Shown: one piece after another, positions 43,193 through 51,337 of the stretch
How the letters are laid out: each line of letters starts with the position of its first letter
Position numbering within the stretch: position 1 is the first letter of the stretch
Source: Micromonospora musae
GTDB lineage: Bacteria; Actinomycetota; Actinomycetes; Mycobacteriales; Micromonosporaceae
NCBI RefSeq assembly: GCF_003626635.1
Contig: NZ_RAZT01000008.1
Coordinates: 248,001 to 312,000 of the forward strand
Direction: 5' to 3'
DNA length: 64,000 bases
Made by a program: the position numbers and the translations under genes
The notes under the pieces: generated by a model
The model's input: only the letters and a program-made list of their open reading frames with translations
The model's database searches: none
What the model was told of the DNA's origin: nothing

Positions 43193-43238
43193 GACCGCCG
43201 AGCGTAGCGGCGGAGCAGGTGGACCGGGATCCGCGCTG

Positions 43239-43688
43239 ATGACGAACTATGATCGGACGGTGTCCGAATCCTCCCTCGCCGAAATGCTCCGCTCCCGTGG
43301 GCTGCGGCTGACGGCGCAGCGACAGCTCGTGCTGCAGGCGGTGCTCGACCTCGGTCACGCAACGCCGGAACAGGTGCACACCGCGGTCCGCGAGGTGGCC
43401 GCGGGCGTCAACATCACCACCATCTACCGCACGCTGGAGCTGCTGGAACGGCTCGGCCTGGTGACCCACACCCACCTCTCGCACGGCTCACCGACGTACC
43501 ACGCGGCCGGCGAGCACCAGCACGTCCACCTGGTCTGCCGCAACTGCGGCGGGATCGACGAGATCGACCCCGAGCTGATCCGGCCGTTCGCCGACCAGCT
43601 CCTCGCCCAGCGTGGATTCCGGGTGGACATCGGGCACGTGTCACTCTTCGGCGTCTGCGGCAGCTGTGAGAACGGGGACCAGGAATGA
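43239..43688 (+). CDS. Fur-family metal-responsive regulator
   Basis: A 149-residue repressor. The N-terminal winged helix reads RGLRLTAQRQLVLQAVLDL with the recognition helix GVNITTIYRTLELLERLG; the metal domain has HQHVHLVCRNCGG and FGVCGSCENG, giving the two CxxC pairs of the structural zinc site. Whether it senses iron, zinc or peroxide cannot be decided. ATG 43239 is used; GTG 43260 is an alternative. It overlaps ygfZ by 4 bp (ATGA), linking metal control to iron-sulfur cluster repair. Confidence 0.88.
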   Translation: MTNYDRTVSESSLAEMLRSRGLRLTAQRQLVLQAVLDLGHATPEQVHTAVREVAAGVNITTIYRTLELLERLGLVTHTHLSHGSPTYHAAGEHQHVHLVCRNCGGIDEIDPELIRPFADQLLAQRGFRVDIGHVSLFGVCGSCENGDQE

Positions 43689-44797
43689 TCGACATCGCGG
43701 GCGCGGTGGCCGTCGAGAGCATCGACGAGGCCAGTCGCGACCAGCCCGAGCCGGAGCACGCCGCGGCCGGGGTGCGCGGGGTCGCCGCGCACTACGGCGA
43801 TCCGATGCGGGAGCAACGCGCGCTGGACACGGCCGTCGGTCTGGTGGACCGGTCGCACCGGGGTGTGATCGCGGTGCCGGGCGAGGAGCGGGCGAGCTGG
43901 CTGCACACCCTGACCTCGCAGCATCTCGCCGACCTCGCCGCGGGCGAGGGGACCGAGCTGCTGGTGCTCTCCCCGCACGGGCACATCGAGCAGCACGCCC
44001 TGGTCGCCGAGGACGGGGTGACCAGCTGGCTGGACACCGAGCCCGGGGCCACCGCCGGACTGCTGTCGTACCTGGAGAAGATGCGCTTCTTCAGCAAGGT
44101 CGAGCCGCGCGACGCCACCGCCGATCACGCGCTGCTCTCCCTGGTCGGGCCGGAGGCGCCCGCGGCGCTGGAGACGCTCGGTGTGACCGGGCTCGCCGCA
44201 CCCGACGCGGTAGCCGTGCCGGGCCCGAAGTTCCGGCACGGCGAGGTGCCGCCCCGGCCCACCGCGCGCTACGCCGTGCAGCCGCTGCCTGCCGGTGGCT
44301 GGGCTCGCCGGGTGCCCCTCGGGGTGGATCTGCTCGTTCCTCGGGAGTCGATGGAGCAGGTGGTCGCCGAGCTGCGCGGCGCGGGCGTGCCCGTCGCCGG
44401 GCTCTGGGCGTACGAGGCGATCCGGGTGGCCGCCCGCCGTCCTCGCGTCGGCGTGGACACCGACCACCGGACGATCCCCGCCGAGGTGAACCTGATCGGC
44501 CCGGCGGTGCACCTGGACAAGGGCTGCTACCGGGGTCAGGAGACGGTGGCCCGGGTGCACAACCTGGGCCGGCCGCCGCGGCGTCTCGTCCTGCTGCACC
44601 TGGACGGGGTGACCACGGACCACCCGCCGACCGCCGGCACCCCGGTGACGGTCGACGGCCGTACGGTCGGTTTCGTGGGCACCGCCGTGCACCACCACGA
44701 GCTGGGCCAGATCGCGCTCGCGGTGATCAAACGCAACGTCCCCGAGGACGCGACCCTCATGGTCGGAAGCATCGCCGCCGCCATCGACCCGGACTGA
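43685..44797 (+). CDS. ygfZ: YgfZ/GcvT-domain iron-sulfur cluster repair protein
   Basis: A 370-residue folate-binding protein of the YgfZ family, which helps maintain [4Fe-4S] enzymes. It starts the fold with LVDRSHRGVIAVPGEERASWLHTL in parts and contains the diagnostic KGCYRGQETVARVHNLG near residue 285 with the reactive Cys. The C-terminal barrel (PVTVDGRTVGFVGTAVHHHELG) is intact. Its ATG overlaps the Fur-family stop (ATGA), so both are produced together. Confidence 0.93.
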   Translation: MIDIAGAVAVESIDEASRDQPEPEHAAAGVRGVAAHYGDPMREQRALDTAVGLVDRSHRGVIAVPGEERASWLHTLTSQHLADLAAGEGTELLVLSPHGHIEQHALVAEDGVTSWLDTEPGATAGLLSYLEKMRFFSKVEPRDATADHALLSLVGPEAPAALETLGVTGLAAPDAVAVPGPKFRHGEVPPRPTARYAVQPLPAGGWARRVPLGVDLLVPRESMEQVVAELRGAGVPVAGLWAYEAIRVAARRPRVGVDTDHRTIPAEVNLIGPAVHLDKGCYRGQETVARVHNLGRPPRRLVLLHLDGVTTDHPPTAGTPVTVDGRTVGFVGTAVHHHELGQIALAVIKRNVPEDATLMVGSIAAAIDPD

Positions 44798-44819
44798 CCT
44801 CGGCGTCTAGGATCCCGGC

Positions 44820-45647
44820 ATGACCACAGGGACGTTGATCACGGTTGCCCCGACCGGCGCGGAGTCGGCCAAGGCCGAGGTCCCGGCGCTGCCGGTGACT
44901 CTCGACGAGCTGCTGCTCACCGCGAAGGAGTGCGAGGCGCTCGGCGCCGCCGTGATCCACGTCCACATCCGCGACGACGAGGCGAAGCCGACCCTCGACC
45001 AGGGGCGGCTCCGCGACACGGTGGCGGCGCTGCGGGAGAGCACCGACCTGATCGTCCAGCTCTCCTCCGGCGGCGCGGTGACCGATCCGGAGTCCCACCG
45101 GCTCGCGGTGCTCGACGCCGCGCCGGACATGGCCTCCTGCACGATGGGCACTGTCAACTTCGGCGACGACGTCTTCCTCAACCGCTGGGAGTTCATCGTC
45201 GACCTGCACACCCGCATGCAGGAGCGGGGTGTCGTGCCGGAGTACGAGATCTTCGACCTCGGTCACCTGACCGCGCTGCAGCGCCTGCTCGGCAAGTACG
45301 GCCTGCCGCACGGTGGGCACGTCCACGTCGACTTCGTGATGGGCGTGCCGGGCGGCATGCCGGGCACCACCGAGACGCTGGTCGCCGCGCGGCAGATGCT
45401 GCGGGACCTGCCGGAGGGGACCACCTTCTCGGCCACCGGCATCGGCCGCAGCACCATCCCGGTGCTGCTCGCCTCGCTCTCCGCGGGCGGACACCTGCGG
45501 GTCGGCATGGAGGACACGGTGACCTACGCCAAGGGCCGCCCGGTGGAGTCCAACATGCAGCTGGTCGCCCGGGCGGTCGGCTTCGCGCAGCTCGCCCAGC
45601 GTCCGCCGCTGACCACCGCCGAGGCCCGCGAGCTGCTCGGCCTGTAA
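44820..45647 (+). CDS. Beta-keto acid cleavage enzyme family (BKACE, DUF849)
   Basis: A 275-residue TIM-barrel enzyme of the BKACE family, which condenses a beta-keto acid with acetyl-CoA and cleaves it. The zinc motif is HVHIRDDEAKPT near residue 46, with the second pair in GGHVHVDFVMGVPGG near 165; FSATGIGRS and RVGMEDTVTYAKG near the C-terminus are typical. The exact keto acid cannot be told. ATG 44820, 22 bp after ygfZ, so possibly the same transcript. Confidence 0.88.
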   Translation: MTTGTLITVAPTGAESAKAEVPALPVTLDELLLTAKECEALGAAVIHVHIRDDEAKPTLDQGRLRDTVAALRESTDLIVQLSSGGAVTDPESHRLAVLDAAPDMASCTMGTVNFGDDVFLNRWEFIVDLHTRMQERGVVPEYEIFDLGHLTALQRLLGKYGLPHGGHVHVDFVMGVPGGMPGTTETLVAARQMLRDLPEGTTFSATGIGRSTIPVLLASLSAGGHLRVGMEDTVTYAKGRPVESNMQLVARAVGFAQLAQRPPLTTAEARELLGL

Positions 45648-45740
45648 GGCCAGCCCCGTTCGGCACTCCTGTCACAGATTGCCGGACGACCTGGTCACCC
45701 GGCCGTCGGAGGCCGCCGTCGCGTCGGTACCGTCCACAGC

Positions 45741-46700
45741 GTGGCAAAGACGTACGAGGGCGGCGCGCCGCTCGCCGAGGTGGTCCGGTCGGAGTTCGTC
45801 GAGGGGGTGCACCGCGGCTCGGTCGTGGTGCTGGACGTCTCGGGGGCGACGGTGGCCGGCGCCGGGGACGTGACCTCCCCGATCTTCCCCCGGTCTTCCA
45901 GCAAGCCGATGCAGGCGATCGGAATGCTCCGCGCCGGTCTGTCGCTGGGCGATCCGGCCGACCTGGCGCTCGTCTCGGCGAGCCACGCGGGTGAGGACTT
46001 CCACCTGGAGCGGGTCGCCGGGCTGCTGGCGCGGGCCGGGCTGGACGAGTCGGCGCTGCACTGCCCGCCGGACCTGCCGGCCGGCGAGGAGGCGCGGCAG
46101 GTGGTGCTGCGTTCCGGTGGCGGGCCGACCCGGATCCAGATGAACTGCTCCGGCAAGCACAGCGGCATGCTGCTCACCTGCCGTGCCGCCGGGTGGCCGC
46201 TGGACGGCTACTGGAGGCCGGAGCACCCGCTCCAGCAGCGGCTGCGTGAGTCGATCGAGGAGTTCACCGGCGAGGAGGTGGCGGCCGTCGGCGTCGACGG
46301 CTGCGGCGCGCCCGTGCTCGCGGTCTCGCTGACCGGGCTGGCCGGTGCGTTCCTTCGACTCGTCTCGGCCGAGGCCGGCTCGCTGCCGCGTACGGTGGCC
46401 GACGCGATGCGGGCGTACCCGGAGCTGGTCGGCGGCACCCAGGCCGACGACACCCGGCTGATGCGCGGCATTCCGGGGCTGCTCGCCAAGGTCGGCGCGG
46501 AGGGCGTGATCGCCGCGGCGCTCCCCGGTGTGGGCGCGGTGGCCCTGAAGATCGACGACGGCGCCGCCCGCGCCCGGATGCCGGTGCTGGTCTCGGCGCT
46601 GCGCCGGCTCGGTGTGGAGGCCCCGGTGCTCACCGAGTACGCCGAGGTGCCGCTCTTCGGCGGGGGCGTGCCGGTCGGCGCGGTCCGCCCGCTCTGGTAG
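45741..46700 (+). CDS. Asparaginase, Rhizobium etli type (PF06089)
   Basis: A 319-residue L-asparaginase of the thermolabile R. etli AnsA family, converting asparagine to aspartate and ammonia. Family motifs present are PRSSSKPMQAIGML near residue 50, SASHAGEDFHLERV near 78, QMNCSGKHSGML near 135 (Ser and Lys of the active site) and VDGCGAPV near 190. GTG 45741. It is in the same direction as BKACE with a 93-bp gap. Two palindromes follow the stop. Confidence 0.92.
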   Translation: MAKTYEGGAPLAEVVRSEFVEGVHRGSVVVLDVSGATVAGAGDVTSPIFPRSSSKPMQAIGMLRAGLSLGDPADLALVSASHAGEDFHLERVAGLLARAGLDESALHCPPDLPAGEEARQVVLRSGGGPTRIQMNCSGKHSGMLLTCRAAGWPLDGYWRPEHPLQQRLRESIEEFTGEEVAAVGVDGCGAPVLAVSLTGLAGAFLRLVSAEAGSLPRTVADAMRAYPELVGGTQADDTRLMRGIPGLLAKVGAEGVIAAALPGVGAVALKIDDGAARARMPVLVSALRRLGVEAPVLTEYAEVPLFGGGVPVGAVRPLW

Positions 46701-46747
46701 CCCCACCCCGCCCCATCCCACCGGCCCGGCCCTGCCCACCTAGGTCC

Positions 46748-46801
46748 GTTGAGCGTGATACCGCAGAGGCATAAATACGCCTCTGCGGTATCACGCTCAA
46801 C
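46748..46801. terminator. Perfect 23-bp hairpin between convergent genes
   Basis: A 23-nt arm (46748-46770, starting GTTGAGCGTGATACC) pairs perfectly with 46779-46801 around the loop ATAAATAC. It is AT-richer than its surroundings and lies between the asparaginase stop (46700) and the convergent hydrolase stop (46960). It can terminate in both directions, but its perfection and odd composition also fit a dispersed palindromic repeat. Confidence 0.75.
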
Positions 46802-46850
46802 TTCTCCCGGCCCCCGGGCGAGCGGTGTCGCTCGGGACGCGCCCGTTGTT

Positions 46851-46905
46851 GATCATGACGTTGACGGCGGAGTCGATCTCCGGAACCGCGGTCAACGCCA
46901 TGATC
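46851..46905. repeat. Second palindrome of the GATCATG-GTTG family
   Basis: A 20-nt arm beginning GATCATGACGTTGACGGCGG (46851-46870) pairs at 18 of 20 positions with 46886-46905 around a 15-nt loop. It resembles the palindrome at 42285-42339 (GATCATGAGGTTGACGGG) in its outer arms. Both lie at 3' ends of convergent genes. Confidence 0.6.
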
Positions 46906-46959
46906 GACAGGCTGGGGCTCGCGGCTGTGGGAGCGGCGGGGGGACGGGGTGGGTGCGGC

Positions 46960-47757
46960 TCAGGGTAGGAAGTCGAGCAGCGCCCTGTTGATCGGTTCCG
47001 GGCGCTCCAGCGGCGCCAGGTGAGCGCTGTCCGGCACGTCCGGCATCCGCACGCCCCGCGGCACCTCGGCGGCGATGCGATCGGCGAGCCGGCGCAGGTC
47101 CGCCACGTCGTCGGCGCCGGTCCCGACCAGCACGGGTACGGCCAGCTCGCCGAGCCGGTCGATGGCCGGCGGGTCCAGCTCGCCCACCTCGACGGCGCTG
47201 AGCGCCTGCTCGGCGGCGAGGGCCCGCTGGTCCATGAGCTCGGCGAAGCGGACCAGTTCGGGGTCGACCTCCTCCGGGCGACGGGTCGGGCCGACCACCC
47301 AGAACCGCACCTCACCGGCGGCGGTGGCCGTGAAGTCCTCCGGGTCGACGTCGCCGACCAACTCCTCCCAGAGCTGCTCGGTCTCCTCGGACCACTCGTG
47401 GCCGGAGACCGGAGCGCCGAAGAGCGCCAGGGCGGAGACGCGGTCCGGGTGGGCGAGCGCGGTGTCCACGGCGACCCGGCCGCCGAACGAGCAGCCGACG
47501 AGCGCCGCCCGGGGCAGGCCGAGGGCGTCGAGCAGGCCCGCCACGTCGTCGTGGTGGGTGAACGGCAGCGGCGGCAGCTCGGACTCGCCGTAGCCGCGCA
47601 GATCGACGGCGAGTACCCGGTGCCGGGCGGCGAGGGCCGCGATCTGCGCCCGCCACATCCGCCGATCCGCGATGCCGGCGTGCAGCAGCACCACGGGGCT
47701 GCCCTCGCCGGCGTCGTCGTACGCCAGCACGGCGCCGTTCACTTCGATCTTGGTCAT
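46960..47757 (-). CDS. Alpha/beta hydrolase
   Basis: A 265-residue alpha/beta hydrolase. The oxyanion region is VVLLHAGIADRRMW near residue 25, followed by VLAVDLRGYGES. The nucleophile elbow is GCSFGG near residue 90, the acid is probably Asp in VGTGADDVADL, and the His is in DSAHLAPLERPE near the end. The C-terminal region resembles 3-oxoadipate enol-lactonase-type hydrolases, but the substrate is unknown. ATG 47757 is chosen; the open frame extends into the regulator promoter. Confidence 0.85.
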   Translation of the reverse strand: MTKIEVNGAVLAYDDAGEGSPVVLLHAGIADRRMWRAQIAALAARHRVLAVDLRGYGESELPPLPFTHHDDVAGLLDALGLPRAALVGCSFGGRVAVDTALAHPDRVSALALFGAPVSGHEWSEETEQLWEELVGDVDPEDFTATAAGEVRFWVVGPTRRPEEVDPELVRFAELMDQRALAAEQALSAVEVGELDPPAIDRLGELAVPVLVGTGADDVADLRRLADRIAAEVPRGVRMPDVPDSAHLAPLERPEPINRALLDFLP

Positions 47758-47810
47758 TCGAGGACGGTAGACACGGACAGACGGGACGCGCAAGCACGTT
47801 GGTGAGATGC

Positions 47811-47849
47811 TGCTAACTCTGGCAAGCATATTGCTTGCAGTAGCTAGCA
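47811..47849. promoter_or_regulatory. Palindromic operator upstream of the HTH regulator
   Basis: A 39-bp imperfect palindrome: the inner arms GCAAGC and GCTTGC (47822-47838, 5-bp centre) are perfect, and the outer arms TGCTAACT and AGCTAGCA match with one mismatch and a one-base shift. It ends 20 bp before the ATG of the HTH protein and lies in its divergent promoter region. It probably binds that regulator. Confidence 0.5.
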
Positions 47850-47869
47850 CCCCGGGCTACCGTCGAACC

Positions 47870-48487
47870 ATGGCCACCGGCAAGGACCTTCCCGACATCG
47901 GCGGGTTCATTCGCGACCTGCGACGCAACGCGAAGATCTCGCTGCGTCAGCTCGCCGAGCAGGCGGGGGTCAGCAACCCGTACCTCAGTCAGATCGAGCG
48001 CGGCCTGCGCAAACCCAGCGCCGAGGTGCTCCAGCAACTCGCCAGCGCCCTGCGGGTCTCGACCCCGGCGATGTACCTGCGGGCCGGGCTCCTGGACGAC
48101 AAGGAGGGCCACGGTGTGCTCGCCGCCATCGCCGTGGACCCCGACCTCACGATGGCCCAGAAGCAGTCGCTGAGCCAGATCTACGAGACCTTCCGCCGGG
48201 AGAACGTCCGCCTCGCCGAGGCGACCGCCGCGGCGAACGCGACCCACGAGCCACCGGCCGCCGCCGGGCAGCCGGCCACCCCGACCGAGGCGGCCGGACT
48301 CGTCAACCCGGCCGCCACCGGACCCACCACATCGGAGGGCACCCCGACCGAGGCGGTCCTCGAGTCGGTCGCGGTCACCGAGGCCGGTCCGGCGCCCGCC
48401 CCGACGAGCAGCAGTACCCCCGAGAAGAAGGCCGCCGGCAGCGCGGCCCCGAAGGCCGGGGAGCCGGCCGAGGAGGAGAAGTCATGA
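47870..48487 (+). CDS. XRE-family HTH regulator (Rv0474-like)
   Basis: A 205-residue protein. The helix-turn-helix (about 14-68) reads NAKISLRQLAEQAGVSNPYLSQIERGLRKPS, shown here as one motif in parts: SLRQLAEQAGVSNPYLSQIE is the core. A helical segment to about 115 (MAQKQSLSQIYETFRRENVR) and a long Ala/Pro/Thr-rich tail follow. The same regulator precedes hbhA and a DUF2516 gene in mycobacteria (Rv0474-Rv0476), and the order is kept here. It overlaps the HbhA-like gene by 4 bp (ATGA). Confidence 0.9.
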   Translation: MATGKDLPDIGGFIRDLRRNAKISLRQLAEQAGVSNPYLSQIERGLRKPSAEVLQQLASALRVSTPAMYLRAGLLDDKEGHGVLAAIAVDPDLTMAQKQSLSQIYETFRRENVRLAEATAAANATHEPPAAAGQPATPTEAAGLVNPAATGPTTSEGTPTEAVLESVAVTEAGPAPAPTSSSTPEKKAAGSAAPKAGEPAEEEKS

Positions 48488-49224
48488 CCGAGCCGAAGAC
48501 CAACCGCATTCCGGCCCCCGTCTACGCCGCGGCCGGCGCCGGCGAGCTGGCGATCGAGCAGCTGCGCAAGCTGCCCGCCACGGTCAGCGACCTCGGCACC
48601 AGGGTGGTCGCCGATCTCGGTGGCAAGGCCGTGGTCACCGGCTTCGAGCTGCGCGAGAAGGCCAACGAGACGCTGCGCACCGCGAATGCCCTGCGGGAGA
48701 AGGCGGCCGCCGGTGACCTCGACCTGAACCAGCTGCGCGCGGCGGCCACCCGCAACGCGGCCGCCGACCTGAACCGGCTGCGGGAAGCGGTAGACCCGGA
48801 GAAGCTGCGTGCCGCGGCCACCCGCAACGCGGCCGCGGTGCTGGCCGGTGCGCAGGTCGCGCAGGAGCGGGCGTTGGCCGCGTACGACGCGCTGGTCGCC
48901 CGCGGTGAGCGCGTGGTCGGGGCCGGCGTGCCGGAGGCGGCCGACACGGTGAACACCGACATCGAGGCGACCGGGGCCGGCACCGGGCCGGCGCGGGCCG
49001 ACGCCCAGCCCGCCGAGGCGGCCGCCACCGAGACCACCGCCCCGGCCGAGGTGCCCAGCCCGACCGAGGTGGCGAAGCTCGTCGAGGAGAAGCCGCTCGC
49101 CGTCAGGGCCAAGACCGGAGACGCTCCGGCCCGTAAGCCCCGCACCAAGGCCGCGAAGCCGGCCGAGACCCCGTCGGGCAAGCTGCCCCGGGCAACCAAG
49201 CGGACCCGCCCGGCCGCCGAGTAA
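48484..49224 (+). CDS. hbhA: HbhA-like heparin-binding hemagglutinin homologue
   Basis: A 246-residue protein with the HbhA layout. A short head (RIPAPVYAAAGAGELAIEQL) precedes a coiled-coil (about 25-135) with near-repeated LRAAATRNAAAD and LRAAATRNAAAV units, and an Ala/Pro/Glu linker leads to a Lys/Arg/Ala/Pro-rich tail (about 205-246: KPRTKAAKPAETPSGKLPR). In mycobacteria the tail binds heparan sulfate and the coil self-associates; in a soil actinomycete the role is more likely at the membrane or lipid bodies. ATGA overlap with the regulator. Confidence 0.85.
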   Translation: MTEPKTNRIPAPVYAAAGAGELAIEQLRKLPATVSDLGTRVVADLGGKAVVTGFELREKANETLRTANALREKAAAGDLDLNQLRAAATRNAAADLNRLREAVDPEKLRAAATRNAAAVLAGAQVAQERALAAYDALVARGERVVGAGVPEAADTVNTDIEATGAGTGPARADAQPAEAAATETTAPAEVPSPTEVAKLVEEKPLAVRAKTGDAPARKPRTKAAKPAETPSGKLPRATKRTRPAAE

Positions 49225-49240
49225 TCCACTGCACCGGCAT

Positions 49241-49272
49241 CCCCGGAGGCGTCCTTGTCGGACGTTTCCGGG
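49241..49272 (+). terminator. Hairpin after the HbhA-like gene
   Basis: CCCCGGA-GG-CGTCC (49241-49254) pairs with GGACG-TT-TCCGGGG (49259-49272), a 12-bp stem with an internal mismatch and 4-nt loop. It lies 16 bp after the stop and could be a partial terminator before DUF2516. Confidence 0.6.
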
Positions 49273-49295
49273 GTCGCCGACATAAGCTTGCCGTC

Positions 49296-49610
49296 ATGGC
49301 CTACGCCGCGCCGATCTTCGCCTTCGAAGCCCGCTACGTGATCGAGCTGGTCCTGCTCGTCTTCGCGCTGATCATTCAAGGCGTCGCACTGGTGCACGCC
49401 ATCACCCAGCGGTCCGACGCCTTCAACGCGATCGGCACCCTGCCCAAGGGGGGCTGGATCGCCATCCTGGCGGTCTGCCTCGTGCTCACCCTGCTCGGCT
49501 TCGGCCCGATCAGCCTCTTCGGACTGATCGGCATCGCGGCCGCGCTCATCTACCTGCTGGACGTACGGGTCGGGCTGCGTGACCTCAGCGACGGCCGAGG
49601 GTTCTGGTGA
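49296..49610 (+). CDS. DUF2516 membrane protein
   Basis: A 104-residue protein with three membrane helices (about 15-35, 50-68, 72-90), including RYVIELVLLVFALIIQGVALVHA in parts and the RSDAFNAIGTLPKGGW loop typical of DUF2516. The mycobacterial counterpart is Rv0476, also next to hbhA. Function unknown. Its stop overlaps the GTG of the following hydrolase (GTGA). Confidence 0.9.
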   Translation: MAYAAPIFAFEARYVIELVLLVFALIIQGVALVHAITQRSDAFNAIGTLPKGGWIAILAVCLVLTLLGFGPISLFGLIGIAAALIYLLDVRVGLRDLSDGRGFW

Positions 49611-50494
49611 GAGGCTTTCGCTGGCCTCCTCCGCCCGACGGCGGACCCCGCACCTGGGGCCCCGGCCCGGGTGCTCCCCGGACCGGTCGCCCCGCGCTGC
49701 CCGAACCGGAGACCGAACTGGTCACCACGCCGCACGGTGTACGGCTGGAGCGGCTGGTCACCGGCGCCGGCGACCCGATCACCGTGTTCGCGCACGGGCT
49801 CGGCAACGGCATCGCCACGACCAGGCCGTTCGGTAGCGGCGTCAGCGGCCGCAAGGTCTTCTTCCAGTTCCGCGGCCACGGCCGTTCGGACGCGCCGCCC
49901 GGCCCGTGGAGCTACGCCGACCTGGCCCGGGACGTCCGGGCGATGGCCGATCTCAGCGGCGCCACCCGCGCCTTCGGCGCCAGCCTCGGTGCCGGCGCGC
50001 TCTGCCGGCTGCTCTCGCAGAGCCCGGAGCGCTTCGAACGGCTCGTCTTCTTCCTGCCCGCCGTGCTCGACCGGCCGCGCGACGACGTGGCCCGGCAGCG
50101 GCTCACCGCGCTGCTCGAAGCGGTCGAGAGCGGGGACGCCGCCCTCGTCGCCGAGGTGGTCAGCGGTGAGTTGCCGACCGCGATCCGCAACACGCCGGCC
50201 GGCTGGGCTTACCTGCGTCAGCGGCTGGACCAGCTGCTCCGGGACGGGCTCGCGCCGGGACTGGCCGACCTTCCGGAGCAGGTCGCACTGCCGGACGCCC
50301 GGGCCCTGGCGGCGGTGAGCACACCGGCGCTGGTGATCGCGTGTGCCGGCGACGACCTGCATCCGGTGCCGGTCGCCGAGCAGCTCGCGGCCGCGCTTCC
50401 GCAGGCCACCCTGCACGTCTACGACCGACCGAACGTGCTCTGGACGGAACGCGCCGATCTGCGCGAACGAATCTCCACCTTCTTCAACGAGTAA
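49607..50494 (+). CDS. Alpha/beta hydrolase
   Basis: A 295-residue hydrolase with a Pro/Gly-rich head (1-35). The fold starts LVTGAGDPITVFAHGLGNG (HG motif), then QFRGHGRSDAPPG. The nucleophile elbow is GASLGAGA near residue 125, Asp is probably in CAGDDLHPVPVAEQL near 248, and the C-terminal catalytic His is not obvious (region HVYDRPNVLWTERADLRERI). Missing His may mean loss of activity or a shifted ligand. Translationally coupled to DUF2516. Confidence 0.8.
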   Translation: MRGFRWPPPPDGGPRTWGPGPGAPRTGRPALPEPETELVTTPHGVRLERLVTGAGDPITVFAHGLGNGIATTRPFGSGVSGRKVFFQFRGHGRSDAPPGPWSYADLARDVRAMADLSGATRAFGASLGAGALCRLLSQSPERFERLVFFLPAVLDRPRDDVARQRLTALLEAVESGDAALVAEVVSGELPTAIRNTPAGWAYLRQRLDQLLRDGLAPGLADLPEQVALPDARALAAVSTPALVIACAGDDLHPVPVAEQLAAALPQATLHVYDRPNVLWTERADLRERISTFFNE

Positions 50495-50505
50495 CCTGCC
50501 CTGAC

Positions 50506-51243
50506 ATGGGTGTCACACATCACGGCCGGACGCACCGGCTGGATCTCGCCGACCCGACCCTCCGCGAGTGGGAGTGCACGGTGCTGCACGCCGACCCGGA
50601 GCAGGGCATCGTGCTCGACCGTTCGGCCTTCTACCCGGGTGGCGGTGGGCAGCCGCCGGACCACGGGGTGCTGCTCTGGCAGGGCGTACAGACCCGGATC
50701 GCCGGCACCCGCAAGGGCGACGACCTCTGGCTGATCCCCGTCGAGGGGGATCCGCTGCCGCCGGTCGGCAGCACCGTCACCGGCGCCGTTGAGGACGGGC
50801 GGCGTACCCGGCTGATGCGTACCCACTCGGGCCTGCACGTGCTCTGCGGTGTGGTGTTCCGCGACTTCGGGGCGCTGGTCACGGGCGGCAACATGGAGCC
50901 CGGCGAGGCGCGGATGGACTTCAACCTCCCCGAGGTGCCGACGGACTTCAAGACGCGGATCGAGGAGCTGGTCAACGCCGAGGTGGCCGCCGACCGCTCG
51001 GTCGCCGTCCGGGTGCTGCCCCGGGCGGACGCGCTGGCGCTGCCGGACATCATCCGTACCCAGTCCAACCTCATCCCGGCCGACGAGCAGGAGGTGCGGA
51101 TCGTCGACATCGTCGGGTTGGACGTGCAGGCCGACGGCGGCACCCACGTCGCCTCCACCGCCCAGATCGGGAAGGTGCAGGTGGTCAAGGTGGAGAGCAA
51201 GGGCCGGGCGAACCGCCGGGTACGCATCCGTCTGGTGGAGTGA
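50506..51243 (+). CDS. AlaX-like alanyl-tRNA editing domain protein
   Basis: A 245-residue stand-alone editing protein, which removes Ser or Gly from mischarged tRNA-Ala. The barrel domain holds RSAFYPGGGGQPPD near residue 40; the editing core holds RTHSGLHVL near 105 (zinc His pair) and ADGGTHVAST near 215. In AlaRS the last motif is usually CGGTH; here Asp occupies the Cys place. ATG 50506 is chosen over a longer frame antisense-free but inside the preceding gene. It starts 11 bp after the hydrolase stop. Confidence 0.88.
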   Translation: MGVTHHGRTHRLDLADPTLREWECTVLHADPEQGIVLDRSAFYPGGGGQPPDHGVLLWQGVQTRIAGTRKGDDLWLIPVEGDPLPPVGSTVTGAVEDGRRTRLMRTHSGLHVLCGVVFRDFGALVTGGNMEPGEARMDFNLPEVPTDFKTRIEELVNAEVAADRSVAVRVLPRADALALPDIIRTQSNLIPADEQEVRIVDIVGLDVQADGGTHVASTAQIGKVQVVKVESKGRANRRVRIRLVE

Positions 51244-51337
51244 CGCGACGGTCGGGTCGCCGCTGCGGGCCGGTCGCCCGACATCCGTTCGGAAAACCGG
51301 ACTTCGGCTGTCAGGTATCGCTGGCAGTCTCGCTGGT

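Noticed and set aside
46250-46420. Possible second catalytic domain in the asparaginase region on the minus strand
   Set aside because: The minus frame has no family motif and is a compositional shadow of the asparaginase gene.
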